DNA from: Seriola aureovittata
Lineage: Eukaryota; Chordata; Actinopteri; Carangiformes; Carangidae
Length of the DNA: 64,000 bases
Direction of reading: 5' to 3'
NCBI RefSeq assembly: GCF_021018895.1
Contig: NC_079385.1
Coordinates: forward strand, 984,303-1,048,302
Numbering within the stretch: the first letter of the stretch is position 1; each line of letters starts with the position of its first letter. Shown here piece by piece: positions 11,401 to 24,034 of the stretch. The translations under genes were made by a program, and so were the position numbers. The notes beneath the pieces are model-generated. The model saw only the letters and a list, made by a program, of their open reading frames with translations, was not told the origin of the DNA and made no database searches.

Positions 11401-12393
11401 TTAACCTCTCAAGTGTGTGTGTTCATCAGCAACCATTAACATGAAAGGTGAGTGATGATACAACAGTTTTCAAACATTAGGTTCTGACTCTTACAGTAAA
11501 GTTTACACTGACAAAACATCCGTCCGGTGACTTATTTTATATCCTTTCATTACCTTACCAATGTTAGGCCTATGCTAACAACACATTGAATAAGTAAAAG
11601 TTTTTTCTCTTGTTTCTGACTGTTAATTATAGCGCCATTTCATGGGAAGTATTAGTACATCATTTCCAGTTTCACATCTCTGCCTCATTGCAGCTCGCAG
11701 CAAACTGAGCAAAGACATAAGGTAGCAGATAATGATGAATAGGCCACGCCGACATACACCATTCAATATGTCACCTCAGATTTTGGTTAATACTTGCCCT
11801 CAAATCATTTTCACCAAATCTGATGAGATTCTCTCCACTAGGTTTTGAAGTGCATTTTTTTGGTATTTGTGGTGCCCCCTATGGGTTGAACTCAGAATGC
11901 TTTTGTAGGCCTATTCCCAAACTCCCAAAAAAATATCTACAAAGATTTTTGATGATTGCACAAATCGTTGATAAATTATGGCCAATGTCCTGCTAAGCCC
12001 CTTGTGAAGTTGATTGGTCAATATCTTTAAAACTAAATAAGAAATCAACAAACTTTTAACACTTTTGATGAGTTTGGTCCAATGATGATCTAGAGAAAAT
12101 TTGATAGAAATTAGACCTATGGTAAAGAAATGTCAAAAAGTGTTTTTCAAAGATTTCAACATGGTGGAAAAACCATCATGGCCGACTCTTATGGTCCAAG
12201 AGCCTTGTTATAGAGCACATGGAGCTAGACTTGTGTGAACAACTTCAAGTCAACCAGACATTCTGACATATTGTCAGAGTGGATGGACTGATTGTGCTTA
12301 AGTGCTGTTTCACATATCATAGAACAGATGTTACAGTCAAACAGCTGTGACAGCTTCAGGGTCTGTGTGGGAGCCATCACGGCCTTCACTTAC

Positions 12394-12510
12394 CGATGCA
12401 GGTCTTGCTGTCTGAGTGCAGGGCGTATTTCTGATGGCAGCCACACACTGGTCCCGTGTCTGTGTCGTCACATGTGTGCTGACAACCCCCATTTCCATAG
12501 TTACACGTCA
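12394..12510 (-). CDS. scube1: SCUBE1 exon encoding EGF-like domain 5
   Basis: This is an internal exon of 117 bp, phase 1-1. The acceptor is gttttctttag and the donor is ATCG|gtaagt. The peptide reads (L)[19 protein letters not shown], then [14 protein letters not shown] and SKTCI, with the final G making Glu with the next exon. The six cysteines are complete and it is a non-calcium-binding EGF domain. [18 protein letters not shown] is the SCUBE1 form; as I know the paralogues, SCUBE3 has GCHIKFVLHTD. It lies 2.15 kb after the EGF4 exon in transcript order. A conventional open-frame search misses it because no Met precedes it in frame. Confidence 0.94.
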
Positions 12511-14578
12511 CTAAAGAAAACAAAACATTTAAGTCTTACTCCTGGTTTGTACAGTATGTTTAACACAAGGCTCCAGATGTTTCTATTAACAACTAATTAT
12601 TTAGCTACTATAATGACATAGGAAGACGGAAGTCACAGAGGGAAATTTGAAATGTTGATATAGGGCTTGACTTGACAGGTAGGTCATAAAAAGATGAAGA
12701 GAGAGGAAGGGGGAGGAGAAAAGACAGAGTGAGAGATGATGATTTGGATTACCAGAAAAACGAGAAAAAGCAACCGTCTCCTAGAAATTACATTTCTATA
12801 AAACTGAACTGCAACAGCAAATATGTTTGGTAGTAAACGTGATCTACAGCTGGATTATGTTCAGAGGTGAATGAAGCACTTCATTTAATAACAGCAGCAG
12901 AGTCATGACCAGGTGGTTTGGGTGAGCAGAGGATGAGCAAAGTTCACCACCATCACACCAGAGACCAGGTTCACATCCACAGTCCTGCCTGTGGTTTAGA
13001 CAACAAAAGCTCTTTGGTTGAGGTCATGTATTTGACAAATCTCTAATATGTAATGCAAAATGTTCACAGACATATAGTTTCCACTAAAATATCTGACCTT
13101 GCTGAACAATATCCTACAATCTCCACTTGGTAAAAAACAGTTTCATGGACGCTCACAGATCCTAGTTCAATGATTTCAGGACGCAAAGACAGGTAGGTGC
13201 AATGCAAATGTGAACACACTCATGCACTCAAAACAGCAGGTATGCATATAGATGAATGCCAATTGAGAAACAGGAAGTGACTAAATACACAAGGCAGAGC
13301 GAGGCAACAATCACCAAGGTGGGAAACAAAACCACCAACAGACACACAAAGTAAGGAATTTCAAAATAAAAAAGACCCTTCAGAACCAACCTAAACCGCC
13401 ATCTTTATCTAAACTGAACCAAAGAGCTGTTGTTGTCTAAACCACATGCAGGACTGTGGGTGTCTCTGGTGTGACGGTCGTACATCCTCCATCCATTTCC
13501 ATCACCTCCTGCCAACTCTACTGCTGTTTTTAAATGTAGCGCTTCATTTATTCAAAAGATGCACTGCACCCAAACATAAACCAGCTGGATATTAGGTTCA
13601 GTACAGAATGGATTTGCTGTTGCAGTTCAGTTCAATAGAAATGTAGTTTCTGGTAGACTTGGTTGAAGCAGTGATAGGTTTTAACACTCCTTAAAATTAC
13701 AATGACTATGAAAGACAGTTGAGATCCTAATTTGCCTTCACATCTGTCAAAGACGGAAAGTAAGCATAATGACGTTTTTGGAGCTTTTATAGACGTTGTA
13801 GTTCCCTGACCTGGGAACTTTGTATTATTTGGTAACTCTAAGATAGAAAAGAAGAGAAGAGAGAGAGGAAAAGGAAGGAGAGAGGTGAAGATGGAAAGAG
13901 ACGGAGAGGACATAACAGACATAACTGTCGTCTCTTTCATCACTGGTTTACTACCGTCCTGCGCTGCCATGCTCAACAGGCCGGCATAGCACTGAGTCCC
14001 TCGCTGCTAATGAAATATTACCAGAGCGGGGTGGGTTGGGGGTGGGGGGCATTGGAGCCTTTCACAGTCTGTACACTCTCCCTGTCTGAGAGGAGAATAA
14101 GATATGTTGCCAAACAAAGTGTAACTGAAAGCTTATTTTTCCCTCTCAAAGACAGCAGCCCCTAAATTCCATGGCTGCAGGCGCTCAATATGAGGAGTGA
14201 AACAGGGATGGATCGGTGAGGTGGAGGGGGGGTTGGGGGGTTGGGGGGTTGGAGACATGAATTCTCTCTACTGAATCCTTCAGCACCTTCATCAGGGTCT
14301 GAAACGCCTCACTGATTTTGGAATTAAATGTCCACCCTCGTGTTTTATCGCTGAAGGCCCACTGGAACTTGTCCATCATTGCTATTACAGATGTTTATCA
14401 CAGGAACAGTTTAGATCCTTCATCACAACAGTAACTCAATAAAACCAAGTCTATAAAACACAGTGTTAATACTCTGCTGCCAGCTGTGAAATCATGTGAC
14501 CAGTCAGAAAACAACACATCTACATTTAATGGTAATAAATCAGAGACTGAAGGTTGTTCTAAGAACACAGTCACTTGC

Positions 14579-14619
<41 letters not shown>

Positions 14620-14664
14620 AGTGTGGGGATGAGGGGCCACACTCAGGTCAGCTGTGGTACGTAC
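12511..14664 (-). other. scube1: SCUBE1 intron between EGF4 and EGF5 (2.15 kb)
   Basis: This is the shortest intron in the window, bounded by donor gtacgt (14664) and acceptor ctttag (12511). It holds a TG microsatellite at 14580-14618 only about 50 bases beyond the EGF4 donor in transcript order, and a G-rich stretch near 14224-14252. A pair of similar sentences about 450 bp apart in opposite orientation (around 12900-13010 and 13385-13470, sharing tttggttcag/ctaaacc and cacagtcctgc/gcaggactgtgg) suggests a partial inverted repeat. Nothing else was recognised. Confidence 0.85.
14580..14618 (+). repeat. (GT)19 microsatellite close to the EGF4 donor
   Basis: An uninterrupted GT run. In the transcript it is a CA run starting about 47 bases after the EGF4 splice donor. 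Confidence 0.95.
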
Positions 14665-14793
14665 ATGTACAGTCCTTCTGGTTTTTGGCCAGCTCGAAGC
14701 CAGGGCGGCACTCGCACGACACGCCTCCTTTGCCCGGAGCCTCTCTGCAGATGTGGGCGCAGCCGTGGTCCTTGTTCATGCAGTTCATCCCGT
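14665..14793 (-). CDS. scube1: SCUBE1 exon encoding EGF-like domain 4
   Basis: This is an internal exon of 129 bp, phase 1-1, with acceptor ccttctcag and donor T|gtacgt. The donor was chosen because it keeps phase 1: joining its final T to the TG of the next exon makes the Leu expected in the family ([13 protein letters not shown]). The peptide reads [20 protein letters not shown] and then [20 protein letters not shown] followed by DCT. All six cysteines are present. The domain lacks the D-x-D-E calcium motif, as is normal for this position in SCUBE proteins. Compared with the mammalian paralogues as I know them (RETPKGG), this protein has one extra residue (REAPGKGG). Without the splice choice, an open frame reads on into the intron as far as 14648. 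Confidence 0.94.
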
Positions 14794-15689
14794 CTGAGAA
14801 GGGGACAGAGACAGAGGGACAATAATTACACTGTGATGAACGACTGTACGGAGGAGAAGTCGGCTGACTAGTCATCATCTGCACTGGCACACGTCAGAGC
14901 ACAAATATTCAAAAGTAAATATTCAACCTCAGGGTTCATTTATTAAAATCTGAAATAATCATCTTCATCAGGACTGTGGGGGTGAGGTTTGATTTGATTG
15001 ACAGGGACCAACCGACCAAATTCTCTGTGCATACGTAGTCCCGCCCATATCAAACCAGCGAGGAGAGCTCAGACGTAAACACAGAGCCGTCATGTGAAAT
15101 GACCAAAGAGAAAACAGTGTGTTCATGTAGGAAACTGTCAGTCACAGTAAAAGGCTGATTTAACATCTTCCTCTTCCTCAAGTAGCAACATAACCAGAAT
15201 CACACTGACTTTACTTTGTCCTACGTGGACGATGAATGGAATCTAAAGGCAAACTTCACTCTGGCTGTAGTGATGTCAGCGGCAGTCGGTTGGTCCACCA
15301 CTCAAAAACAGTTCAATGTTTCCATGAGATTTTGTGCAGATGTTCACAGTTCTCAGAAGATGATGACTGACTGACTTCAGTCTTCCTCTGACTTCACATC
15401 ATCAGTTGAGAAACCACTAAGTCTTATTTCATCTCTTGAACAGTTGTACTTCTTTTTTTGTGTTTTAGCTGTACACAGACTGACATCTATACTCCACATG
15501 ACCAAACTACAAAACTGACTGTACTGGAAACACACACAGTTTCTGTTTCAAAAGCAAAGTCAGATCATTTGCTACTGAACAAGTCGTTGGTACTCCTACT
15601 GTTCAGTGGGATTGACAGAGACAGTACAACCCTTTTATTTCTTTGACTGTGTAAATCTGACGTTTGATCACAGAATAAAGTCTGACTGT

Positions 15690-16090
15690 TGCGTCCCGTT
15701 CTGCCTCCTAAGTCATGTTTTCTGTTTTTTTTCTCTCTGTTTGTTATCATTTCCTGTTTTAACCTTTCCCTCTCGTTTCAGATTTACACTTGCTGCCGAT
15801 GTGTGTTTCGGGCTCCTGTGATTGTTGACCCCGAACCTAATGTGTTGCACCTGTGTCTAATTGTCTTCCCCTCCTGGTGTATTTAGCTGCGTGCTCCCCG
15901 TCTTCTGTGCCAGTTCGTCTTTATTCTTTGTGACAAGTGTTCTAGCAGTTCTCCTCCTGTAGCCTTTAGTGTGTTGTTGACCAGTGTTTTCTTAGAGTTA
16001 GCCTCACCCTGTTCTGTCTTAAGTGAAGACCCTGCCTCTGATTCCTGTGTTGTGTCATGCATTTGAGTCCTCACCCAGTCGTTCTGACAC
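15690..16090 (+). repeat. Probable dispersed repeat of unknown class
   Basis: The segment has the CT-rich, codon-free texture and phrases of a repeat common in fish genomes: tgattgttgacccc, cacctgtgtctaattgtc, tgtatttagctgc, agttcgtctttattc, gtgttgtgtcatgcatttg and agtcctcaccc. No second copy is present in this window and no termini could be set, so class and limits are uncertain. Confidence 0.4.
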
Positions 16091-19000
16091 TTACAGGTAA
16101 AATGTTAAAACTTTACATGTAAGCTGCTTCTGCTGGTGAGCTGAGGAGGGAATAACACAGTGTCATAGTCGCAGGTAAGGTGTACTGAAGTATTAATATT
16201 ACATAAGTATAACACATAAGTATGTTTTATAATGTTTGTATGAGTGAATATTCATTAGAACAAAAAATACATATAGATAAGACAAATTAAACTACAGAGG
16301 TTGAGAGGAAACGTTGTGGTGTAAAACCCCATCATGATAATTTGGGACTGTGTGAACTTTCACTATAACACCTACAATCAGTTCAGAGGACTTCCTCTCA
16401 GCTAGAGTAACCACTCACAGTGGGTCGGCCATGGTAAAAGAGGAAAACAGTAGAAGAGTTGGTTTCTGTCCAACTATCTTCTTCTTCTTCAGCACCTTGA
16501 TTTCTAACTGTCGTTCTCAGCTGTCACTGACTCATCCTCGTCAGCACTGACACGGCTGGACATCCTGCCTCCTCATCCTGCCTCCTCCTGCTAGTCCCCT
16601 ACACTAACCATGAACCAACCACTGGAAACTATTGAAAACTATGGCAGGACTGCTGTTAACCCTTTATGTCAAGTCTACATCCAGCTGAACTGTGATGTGT
16701 AGAAGAAAATCCTTGGTCCAGTGAACATTATAAATCCTGCACTGCCAACGCTACGGCAACATAATACATTCATATATCTAAAACTCATTCTGTCTCACTT
16801 TTAACATTTGCACAATGTATGTTTAAAGCCCCAGCACTCCCAGCATTTAGGTATTAAATTATGATAGTCCATTACTATGTTTATTTCATCTATTTAATGA
16901 GTGTATAGAGAGTATGTGCTCTCTGAATGTTTTCTGATATAGTGGTCTAAAGGCTCTGCGAGTGAGGATGATCTCTGAAGGACCATCAGAACAAAGACCT
17001 ACAGGAACAGCTAATACATATGGAAGTAACATAAAAGCACAAGGCAAGAGATGTCATTGTAATCATCAAAAAAGCTCTTTGCCTGATAGTTGATAGTACG
17101 ACCCAGCAGATAGTCCCCAATCCCCAAAAGCTGCTAATTATAACCACATTTAAAAGGAAAGAAACGATGTCAGTGATAAACGTTCCTCCTCGGGGTTTGT
17201 AGTGTGAAGCACTCACCACATTACATCTAGACTCACGGTTCAAAGACACACCCCTTCTCTGGTCCCCATGATGAATAATGTCCCTTCATGGGGCCCAAGA
17301 GCGCTTCAAGTACCTCATTAGGGTGCCAGAGAGTCCCCTTCACAAAATGTCCTTTCTTAAACTTTGCCATTCTGTCCGTCCACTCTCGACAGGACCACTC
17401 CATCAAAGTCCAAAATCAAAGGAGCCAGATCTTTAAAGGAAACTGTGCCTTTACATGATCAACCAGAGATCAAACCCTGTTCTACATTATATAAGTCAGA
17501 CAATGTATTTAACATTACATGTGGGCAGGTACTGGTGCACAGTCAAATTTAGAGCCTGTACAGTCCAGAAAATTACGACACAACAAAACCAGGGAGTAAA
17601 AAAAACTTTCACCAGTTGCCAAAGCTCTGACCCTGTTTGAAAACTAAACTCATAAGAAAGCAGTGTATCTACAATCAATTCAAACCTGGGAGAAGTCAAA
17701 TAAACGGAGGCAGAGGGAGAGGTACGGACACAGGCCCGGCACTCAGCACAACTGAGCCTAAAAAAGCAAACAGAACGGCGGCCACAAACCGTGGCCTCTC
17801 AACATGTCCGATGTGACAAGGCGGCAAGGCAGAGAGGCAGAGCCTGCAGCTTGCTGACACGTACGCCTGTCAGGCCTGGATAACCCCCATGGGTCCCTAG
17901 ATACATATTCATCCAGATCTGATGTCGAGTCGTGTTTAGCTCAATGTCAGCGCTGACCTGCCGATCCACAGACACAGAAATGAAGCAACACACTTAAAAC
18001 ATACGGCTCCTGTTCACAGAAATCTGAAAGTAATATGTGAGATTATACTTTCTATAACTGCTCCTCCAACCAATGATCATTTTGTAGGGTATACGTTACG
18101 CAACAGTCTGACCCGGGTTTAATCTGTTTCAATAAGGCGACTGCTTCTACCAACAAGAAACACATGAAACCCAAGTAAAGGCACTTCTGTGGTGTTGGAG
18201 TACTTCAGGTTTGAGACGACACACTCACGCCACAGACAAAACATCAATTGAAAGTAACGGACGTCATGATGCATAACCTCGATAAAGACACAGTAACCAA
18301 AGGCTGTTTCAGAAAGTCCTCTGAACGCTGGATTAAAGACATGTAATTCCCTCCGGCACATGCTTCAGTCAAGAGGTCGTCCCAGAACTGTGTGTGTGAG
18401 TATTTCACCACAACATCTGTTTTGTGGTCCAACAGGATGATCGAGCTGGCCCCTCAGTCTCACCGTACACTTTATAAACGATGCCTGCAGACAGCTGCTG
18501 TCCTGTTGACCACACAGGCAGTACCTGCATCACCACTGATAATGCATCAGAGCTAACTCAATCAATGGATCAGGTGATTGTTAAGTGTAGGTCTCTCTGT
18601 TGTCTTCAGTGTTCTGTCTTTCTAGATGTACTAAATAAAATCGATGATAATTGAATAGTTGTTATTGCTGTTATTTCATTATCAGTCTGAAAAATGTCTT
18701 AAACAATTAATGTTTTGCCTCATGATTTTTTTTTTTTTTATTTTAGAAAATGATGTGAAAGTTGACGCAATACTAAATTACGCGAGAGGACTTTGTAAAC
18801 AGTTGGTTGACCAATTTTTCGCACAGTTGCAGAAAGATGGCCGCACAACGAGAATTAAATCTGCCGGAGCACAGAGGAGGATTGGAGGGAGCTGGAGCAG
18901 AGAAAAAGGCTTTGTCTCAGGTTCTGTCACCTGGCCTCCACTTGTCAGGACACACAGGTCCTCAAATCCATCCACAATGCACTGCGTCCTCTCCCGGAGC

Positions 19001-20782
19001 TTACAGACGCCCTCCCTGGTGAAAGCGTATGTACTGTAGGTATGTCACCTGAAGCCAGATCTTCATCTCCTGAGAAGATCAACATAGATACACAGATCTC
19101 ACTAAGGAACTCTAAGTGAAGAGCTCTTGGCTCTATTGAGGATAAATTCAGACTCAGCCACAGGAGTTTCTGAACATTGTTTTACTCCTTTATCCAAGAT
19201 TGAAGATAATCTACATGAGCACAGACATGTCATACATCAAAGGGAGAGTGGAGACAGGAACAGGCAGCAACAAAGTTGACTTGTCTTGTTTTTATGTGCA
19301 GTTTAGTGAAAACAAGATGCCACATGCAAAATCAGTTATTGTATTTTGATGGAGGACTCGCGTCAGCACCACAGACTTTGCGCTATAAAGCTCCTGCAGT
19401 TGGAGGATGCCACAGAAGCTGAGCTGAACAGCCACCTGAAGACCCCCCCCCCCCATCATCGAGAGGAAGACCTCTTGCCCTGGTGGAAGGTACCAATGTT
19501 AACTTTCCGATGTTGAGCAAACTGCTTCACAAACGCCTGTGCATACACATACCATTAAGGCTTAGTCCTTAGTTCGAATCCCTCTTTCTCTCTCCCTGAC
19601 CTTCCTGTCTCTCTCTCACTGTGACGATGTGGATACATTAATCTTTCTGAAAAGAAATTAGAATAGGTTGAAAGTATCAGTAATTTTTATTTTATTATTA
19701 TATAATTTATTGCTTATCTATTTGATAACCTTCTGAAACACATTAAGTCTTGACAGCAGATTTCAACAACATCAGTAATACCTAAATGACTTAAAATTGT
19801 TCTTTTTGTTTTTTTTAAGAAATGCATCATCCAATTAGAAATGATGTCCCAAAATTGTCACTGGGTCACAGGTTTACAATGATGTCTTTATGTTAACAAG
19901 TTCAATTCATAATAAATTCGAATGAATTTTTTTCATGTCTTTTTTTCACTGAGGTATGTATAGAAATGTGAGTGTTGGAACATTACGGTTACACCTCTAC
20001 TAGATAGTAAAGTTGGGACATTGCATGATCAATCAATCAATAATCACTTTGCAAAGAGTTCATTTACTGCTGTGAACATTCTGCACTTTGTGGCATGATG
20101 TTAAAATGGCAGTGGCTGTCTGGAATGAAGTGAAATAAATCCATAAACTGACAATATGATGCGAGAAATTGTCGACTGTAATATAACTTCCATTTGATTT
20201 GAATGGTCATAGCTGTGAAGGTGCAAACAGTCTTCACAGTGAAAGTGGAGTGTGTCACTCCTGACTGCAGGTCTTCAGTGAGCAGTGAAAAGGCAGAGAG
20301 GAGGTTGACGTTTCTTCTTTCCAGCTCAGTGTGCAGCTTTGTTTAGACTGGGGAGGTCAGCAGGTTTACAACTACTGAAGCTCCTCACTGAGAGCCCCAG
20401 CAGGTCCAGATAAAACACTGAGACACGTCTTCATGGCCCAGTAAGAGCCCCCAGGACACAGTCTGTCTCACACAGTCTCTCCTCTGTCTCTTTTATTATC
20501 CTACGTCTGTCTTTCTCTTTCACTCTCCCTGCCTTTCTTTATCCACCTCTCCACACATATCTCTCTCGCTCTCTCAGGAGCTCTGACTCCAGATGAGGTC
20601 CAAGCATATCACAGCCATGTTATTACAACCTGACTCTTGCAGTGTTACACCCCAAAGCCCCAAAAGTCTGGCTGGCAGAGTGTAATGGAGACAGGAGAAA
20701 AAAGGAGGAATGAAGTGAAAGACAGAGACAGATAGAGAGAGCAAAACTGATGAAAGAGGACAGGAATGTGGAAGAGGAAGGT

Positions 20783-20815
20783 AGAGAGAGAGAGAGAGAG
20801 AAAGAGAGAGAGCGA
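20783..20815 (+). repeat. (GA)n microsatellite
   Basis: A GA run with one AAAG interruption. Confidence 0.9.
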
Positions 20816-21297
20816 GACAGAGATGGAGACAGTGTAGGATAATTTAGAGGTCGCTCTCCTCCCTGTTTCCTCTGAGGCTGATGAGGAATGAGGTGATGCT
20901 GAACGCCAGTCTTTCAGCCTGATCTCCTCCCCGGGGACAAACACAGATTTCACAGTTTCAGTCAACTGTGAGGTAAAGATGAAGTTAACTTCAACTGAAG
21001 ATGTTGCAACATCATCTGAAGGAACTATACAAATACTATGAAAAACTATATAAATTAAATCAAATTAAAAAAAGAAAGCCTGCACATCATCATGTTGTCT
21101 TCACTTAATCTCTTGCAAAAGCCAGATATTTAAAATGTTCTGGGAGGTTGCTGCCCGTCCTTTGCTTACTTGTTTATCGATTTGGATTTCAGTTTTTATC
21201 AGCACAACAGCAACACTTCCTGGGTTACATCATGCTGACAACCATAAAGCTAATATACATTTAAATGTACTAGTACAACAATGCTATACCCATCAAT

Positions 21298-22176
21298 TTA
21301 AAGGTCCATATGTGAGGTTTGGAACTTCTCTTCTGATTGGCTGACTGTTTTCTGAGTGATCCAATAAAAATATAGCAGATTTCAGGTAAACACTCAGAGA
21401 AACTCAGAGGATGGTGGGTCCAGGTGGGTGGGGCTTGGGGCGTGGCTGAGGGCGGTGACTGCTTTGTTGTGACATCACAAAGTTACAGAAATCCTGACAG
21501 CTTGTTTTAAGGCTCAGGGGCTGGTTGCACAAAACACCTGAAGTTTTCTAGTATGATACTACTAGGTTTTATTTCTCCTTAGCTGAGGGAGTTACTGAAG
21601 GGTGTTGCAGAGAATCACTTAGGTTTCCTAAGCTAAGAAAAAAAGTTGAGATGAGCATTTGCATCAGTGAAAGAAATGAAACATCTTGACTCTACCTAAC
21701 CAGAAAGATCATCTGGCATAAAACTGCAACACTTATTCAGCTGCAGAAAGTAGACTGACAGCCGCTCGTATCTGTGATGTAAAATCAATTCCTCATCATT
21801 AAGGGTGTCTCCTGGTTGTGAACTCTCTTCTTGGGATCCGTTAATTTTTGTCATTTATCACATTAAACTCAGCTCATTTGTGGTGAAAATAGAGTCAGAG
21901 GTAAGTTTTTTTTTTTCCTTACTTTGGTCGCTAAGGTCTTTTGTGTTTTATGCAACTGTTTTTATTTTAAGGAAACCTTAACTCAGACTTCAGACTTAAG
22001 GGAAGATCTTAACTTAAGGTGTTTTGTGTAACTGGCCCCAGTTCCCGAATACAAGCTGTGTGCATTTCTCTGTGGACTGAGGCTTTGATACTTTCACAGT
22101 ATTAATATAGAACCTAGACCTGCTTTATAATCAAACAACACGAGGACATCTACTTTGATACTTAATGGACCTTTAA
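21298..22176 (-). mobile_element. TTAA-target miniature element (family A) carrying a nested insertion
   Basis: The ends are inverted: TTAA-AGGTCCATAT on the left and AATGGACCT-TTAA on the right. The TTAA at each side (21298-21301, 22173-22176) is the target duplication, the hallmark of piggyBac- or Kolobok-type transposons. Inside are the family blocks tctgattggctgactg, gatttcaggtaaacactcag, gatggtgggtccagg, tgtgacatcacaaagtt, and agaacctagacctgctttat. No transposase is present, so it is non-autonomous. A second element (21518-22038) is inserted in it. Confidence 0.82.
21518..22038. mobile_element. Miniature DNA transposon with CAG target duplication, Harbinger-like, nested in a family A element
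   Basis: The element is 521 bp. Its left terminus reads GGGCTGGTTGCACAAAACAC and its right terminus, reverse-complemented, reads GGGCCAGTTACACAAAACAC, so the terminal inverted repeats match at 18 of the first 20 bases. It is flanked by a 3 bp direct duplication, CAG (21515-21517 and 22039-22041). When the insert and one CAG are removed, the flanking host sequence rejoins to match the uninterrupted family A copy at 49003 (aggctcag|ttcccgaatac against aggctcagtttctgaatac). A 3 bp CWG-type target suggests the PIF/Harbinger superfamily. There is no coding capacity. Confidence 0.85.
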
Positions 22177-22939
22177 AACATTTTACTTATCTATGATGAG
22201 TTGGGCATTAGTGTGAGTAAGGCTATGTAAGTACATAAGTAAGTACTCTGCTCTGATTTGTGTGGCACCAACAGTACCCACAATGCAACTCGTCCACCAG
22301 CCGTTCAGTCAGAGAGCTGATGAGGAGCAGGCTACAGAGGTCTAATTCCACAATCCCAGATTTTATTTACTTTTCAGATTTATACCAGTGTTTTCACCTG
22401 TGCAGCAGCAGGCCACTCCCACTCCGGATCACCTGCAAACACACGCTGAGGTGGAAGATCTGCTGAATGATACTAGTTACAGTAACAGTAGTTGACACTG
22501 TCATGTTTCTGCAGCTATGGACACAGACTCTTGTGTACATGTGTGATCTGTAAGCATTTGCAGGGTTTATTGACCAACCCAGAGACAAGGCACACACACA
22601 TTGCTTATTATAACAGAGAGAGCGAGAGAAGAAAGACAGGCTGACTGACATCTCCTTGTCCAATAATAAGAGTGTGTATACACATTACTGCACAGGTTGG
22701 TGTGTGTTTGTATGACCAAGTGCATGCTTGTCTGTCCCCACAAATGTCTGAATTACCAGTGTTTGTACTGTGACTGTATGGTTAAGCACAAAGCCACCCA
22801 TAAAGAACTCCACTTTAAAGGCCTCTTCAAAATAAACTTTTTAAAAAGCCTCAACATTGAATTCCTCGACATTCAGCGCTCAGCAGTGACAGCAGTGTTT
22901 TAATCAGCGTGTTTTCCACATTAACATGTTCTATATGTT

Positions 22940-23260
22940 GTTGAGTTGAGTTCTTACATTATCCCAAATGTTTCCATCAATTCTCAAACCAGAGAAATCT
23001 GTGATTTTAATTATGGTAACATTTCATTGGTCGCCTGTCAGTGACATCACATCCTCTGTGACCATGTGTCAATGTGCTTGTCTGACAGAAGCTCAATATT
23101 GACATTTATCTAGTTTCAAGCCACATACACTTTTTACACCTTGGTGGTTTTCACACTATATTTGAACCAGATGAAGGATTTTAGTCGTCGGACGTCTGGA
23201 TCTGAAGTTATCAGAGAAACAAGCTGAGGAAATGTTAGACAGCTCAGCTCCCAGCTGCTG
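22940..23260. repeat. Dispersed repeat family D, copy 1
   Basis: The blocks gttcttacattatcccaaat, gtttccatcaattctcaaac and tgattttaattatggtaaca recur with changes at 25449-25530 (tattcttacattattccaaa, catgattttaatcaaggtaa). ccagatgaaggatttta and agctcagctcccag recur at 25640-25670. Limits are approximate and the class is unknown. Confidence 0.55.
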
Positions 23261-24002
23261 GAGACGTCCTGTCCTGTGTCGCTGAAGAGCGTTGGTTAAT
23301 CTCTGATTTTTAATTGTGGGTGTTTTTGTACTGGTTTTAATCTCCTGGTGTGTTTGTTATGGAGAGGAGGACACCTCTGAGGATAATTCAGCTGCTGTCA
23401 AAAACATCCTGAACGTCTGTTTCATAAGTTATCAGAGAAACAATCAGAACAAAGGTTAGCATCAATCTCAGCTCCAGCTCTTCCCTGACGTCTCTGTCCT
23501 CCGTACAGCATCACTGAAACACTGACTTTAAATGTGAATTTGTTATTGTTTAGATTGAGAGAGCCCTAGAGGCAGAAGTTACATACTGTGTGTTTAAAGT
23601 TTCTATAAACAGGGAAAATCTGGGTAACTAATCCAAACTAAGATTATCTGGTCATTAATTACAAAAAGCGATTCAATTTCAGGCTTAAATGAATGAAGTG
23701 TGATGAAAACTTCCTTTTTTGGGGTTTTGCAGTAAAAAGCTCAGCAGCTCCTTAACTGTCTTCCTCCCCCTCCCTCCAGTTTTCCATCCATGTTCTTGTA
23801 AATGCCATTTTAATTGAAATCTGTCAGACGCTGGCTGTGTGTCCCTCACTGCTCTGCTCCAACCACAGAACTATAGGTGCTAAGCCATGAATTTCAATGA
23901 GAGCTTTTCTTCAACTGGCTGCATTGAACTCCTTTACATAAGGACTGTGCCTTTCCATGAACCCCTCACAATCTCTTCTTTAAACACTAGAGGAAGAGAG
24001 CG

Positions 24003-24003
24003 C

Positions 24004-24030
<27 letters not shown>
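24003..24030 (+). repeat. (CA)n microsatellite
   Basis: A CA run of about 27 bp. Confidence 0.93.

Positions 24031-24034
<4 letters not shown>

Larger units (their letters stand above)
5687..12393 (-). other. scube1: SCUBE1 intron between EGF5 and the linker exon (6.7 kb)
   Basis: The intron is bounded by the EGF5 donor (minus gtaagt at 12393) and the linker-exon acceptor (tttag at 5687). From about 5940 to 8480 the + strand is dominated by G and A (GGA, GAGG and GGGGG runs), so the transcript is CU-rich there. Open frames in this part are low-complexity (Glu/Arg/Gly-rich on +, Pro/Ser/Leu-rich on -). From 8500 to 12390 the DNA is AT-rich and unremarkable apart from small simple repeats; I see no gene in it. 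Confidence 0.85.

Noticed and set aside
14648..14890. 80-residue minus-strand frame taken as a complete small gene
   Set aside because: Only 14665-14793 is coding. The rest is intron on both sides, as shown by the splice sites and family alignment.
19575..19640. tRNA B-box-like ttagttcgaatccctc
   Set aside because: No matching A box or cloverleaf can be formed upstream; at most it is a remnant of a tRNA-derived repeat.
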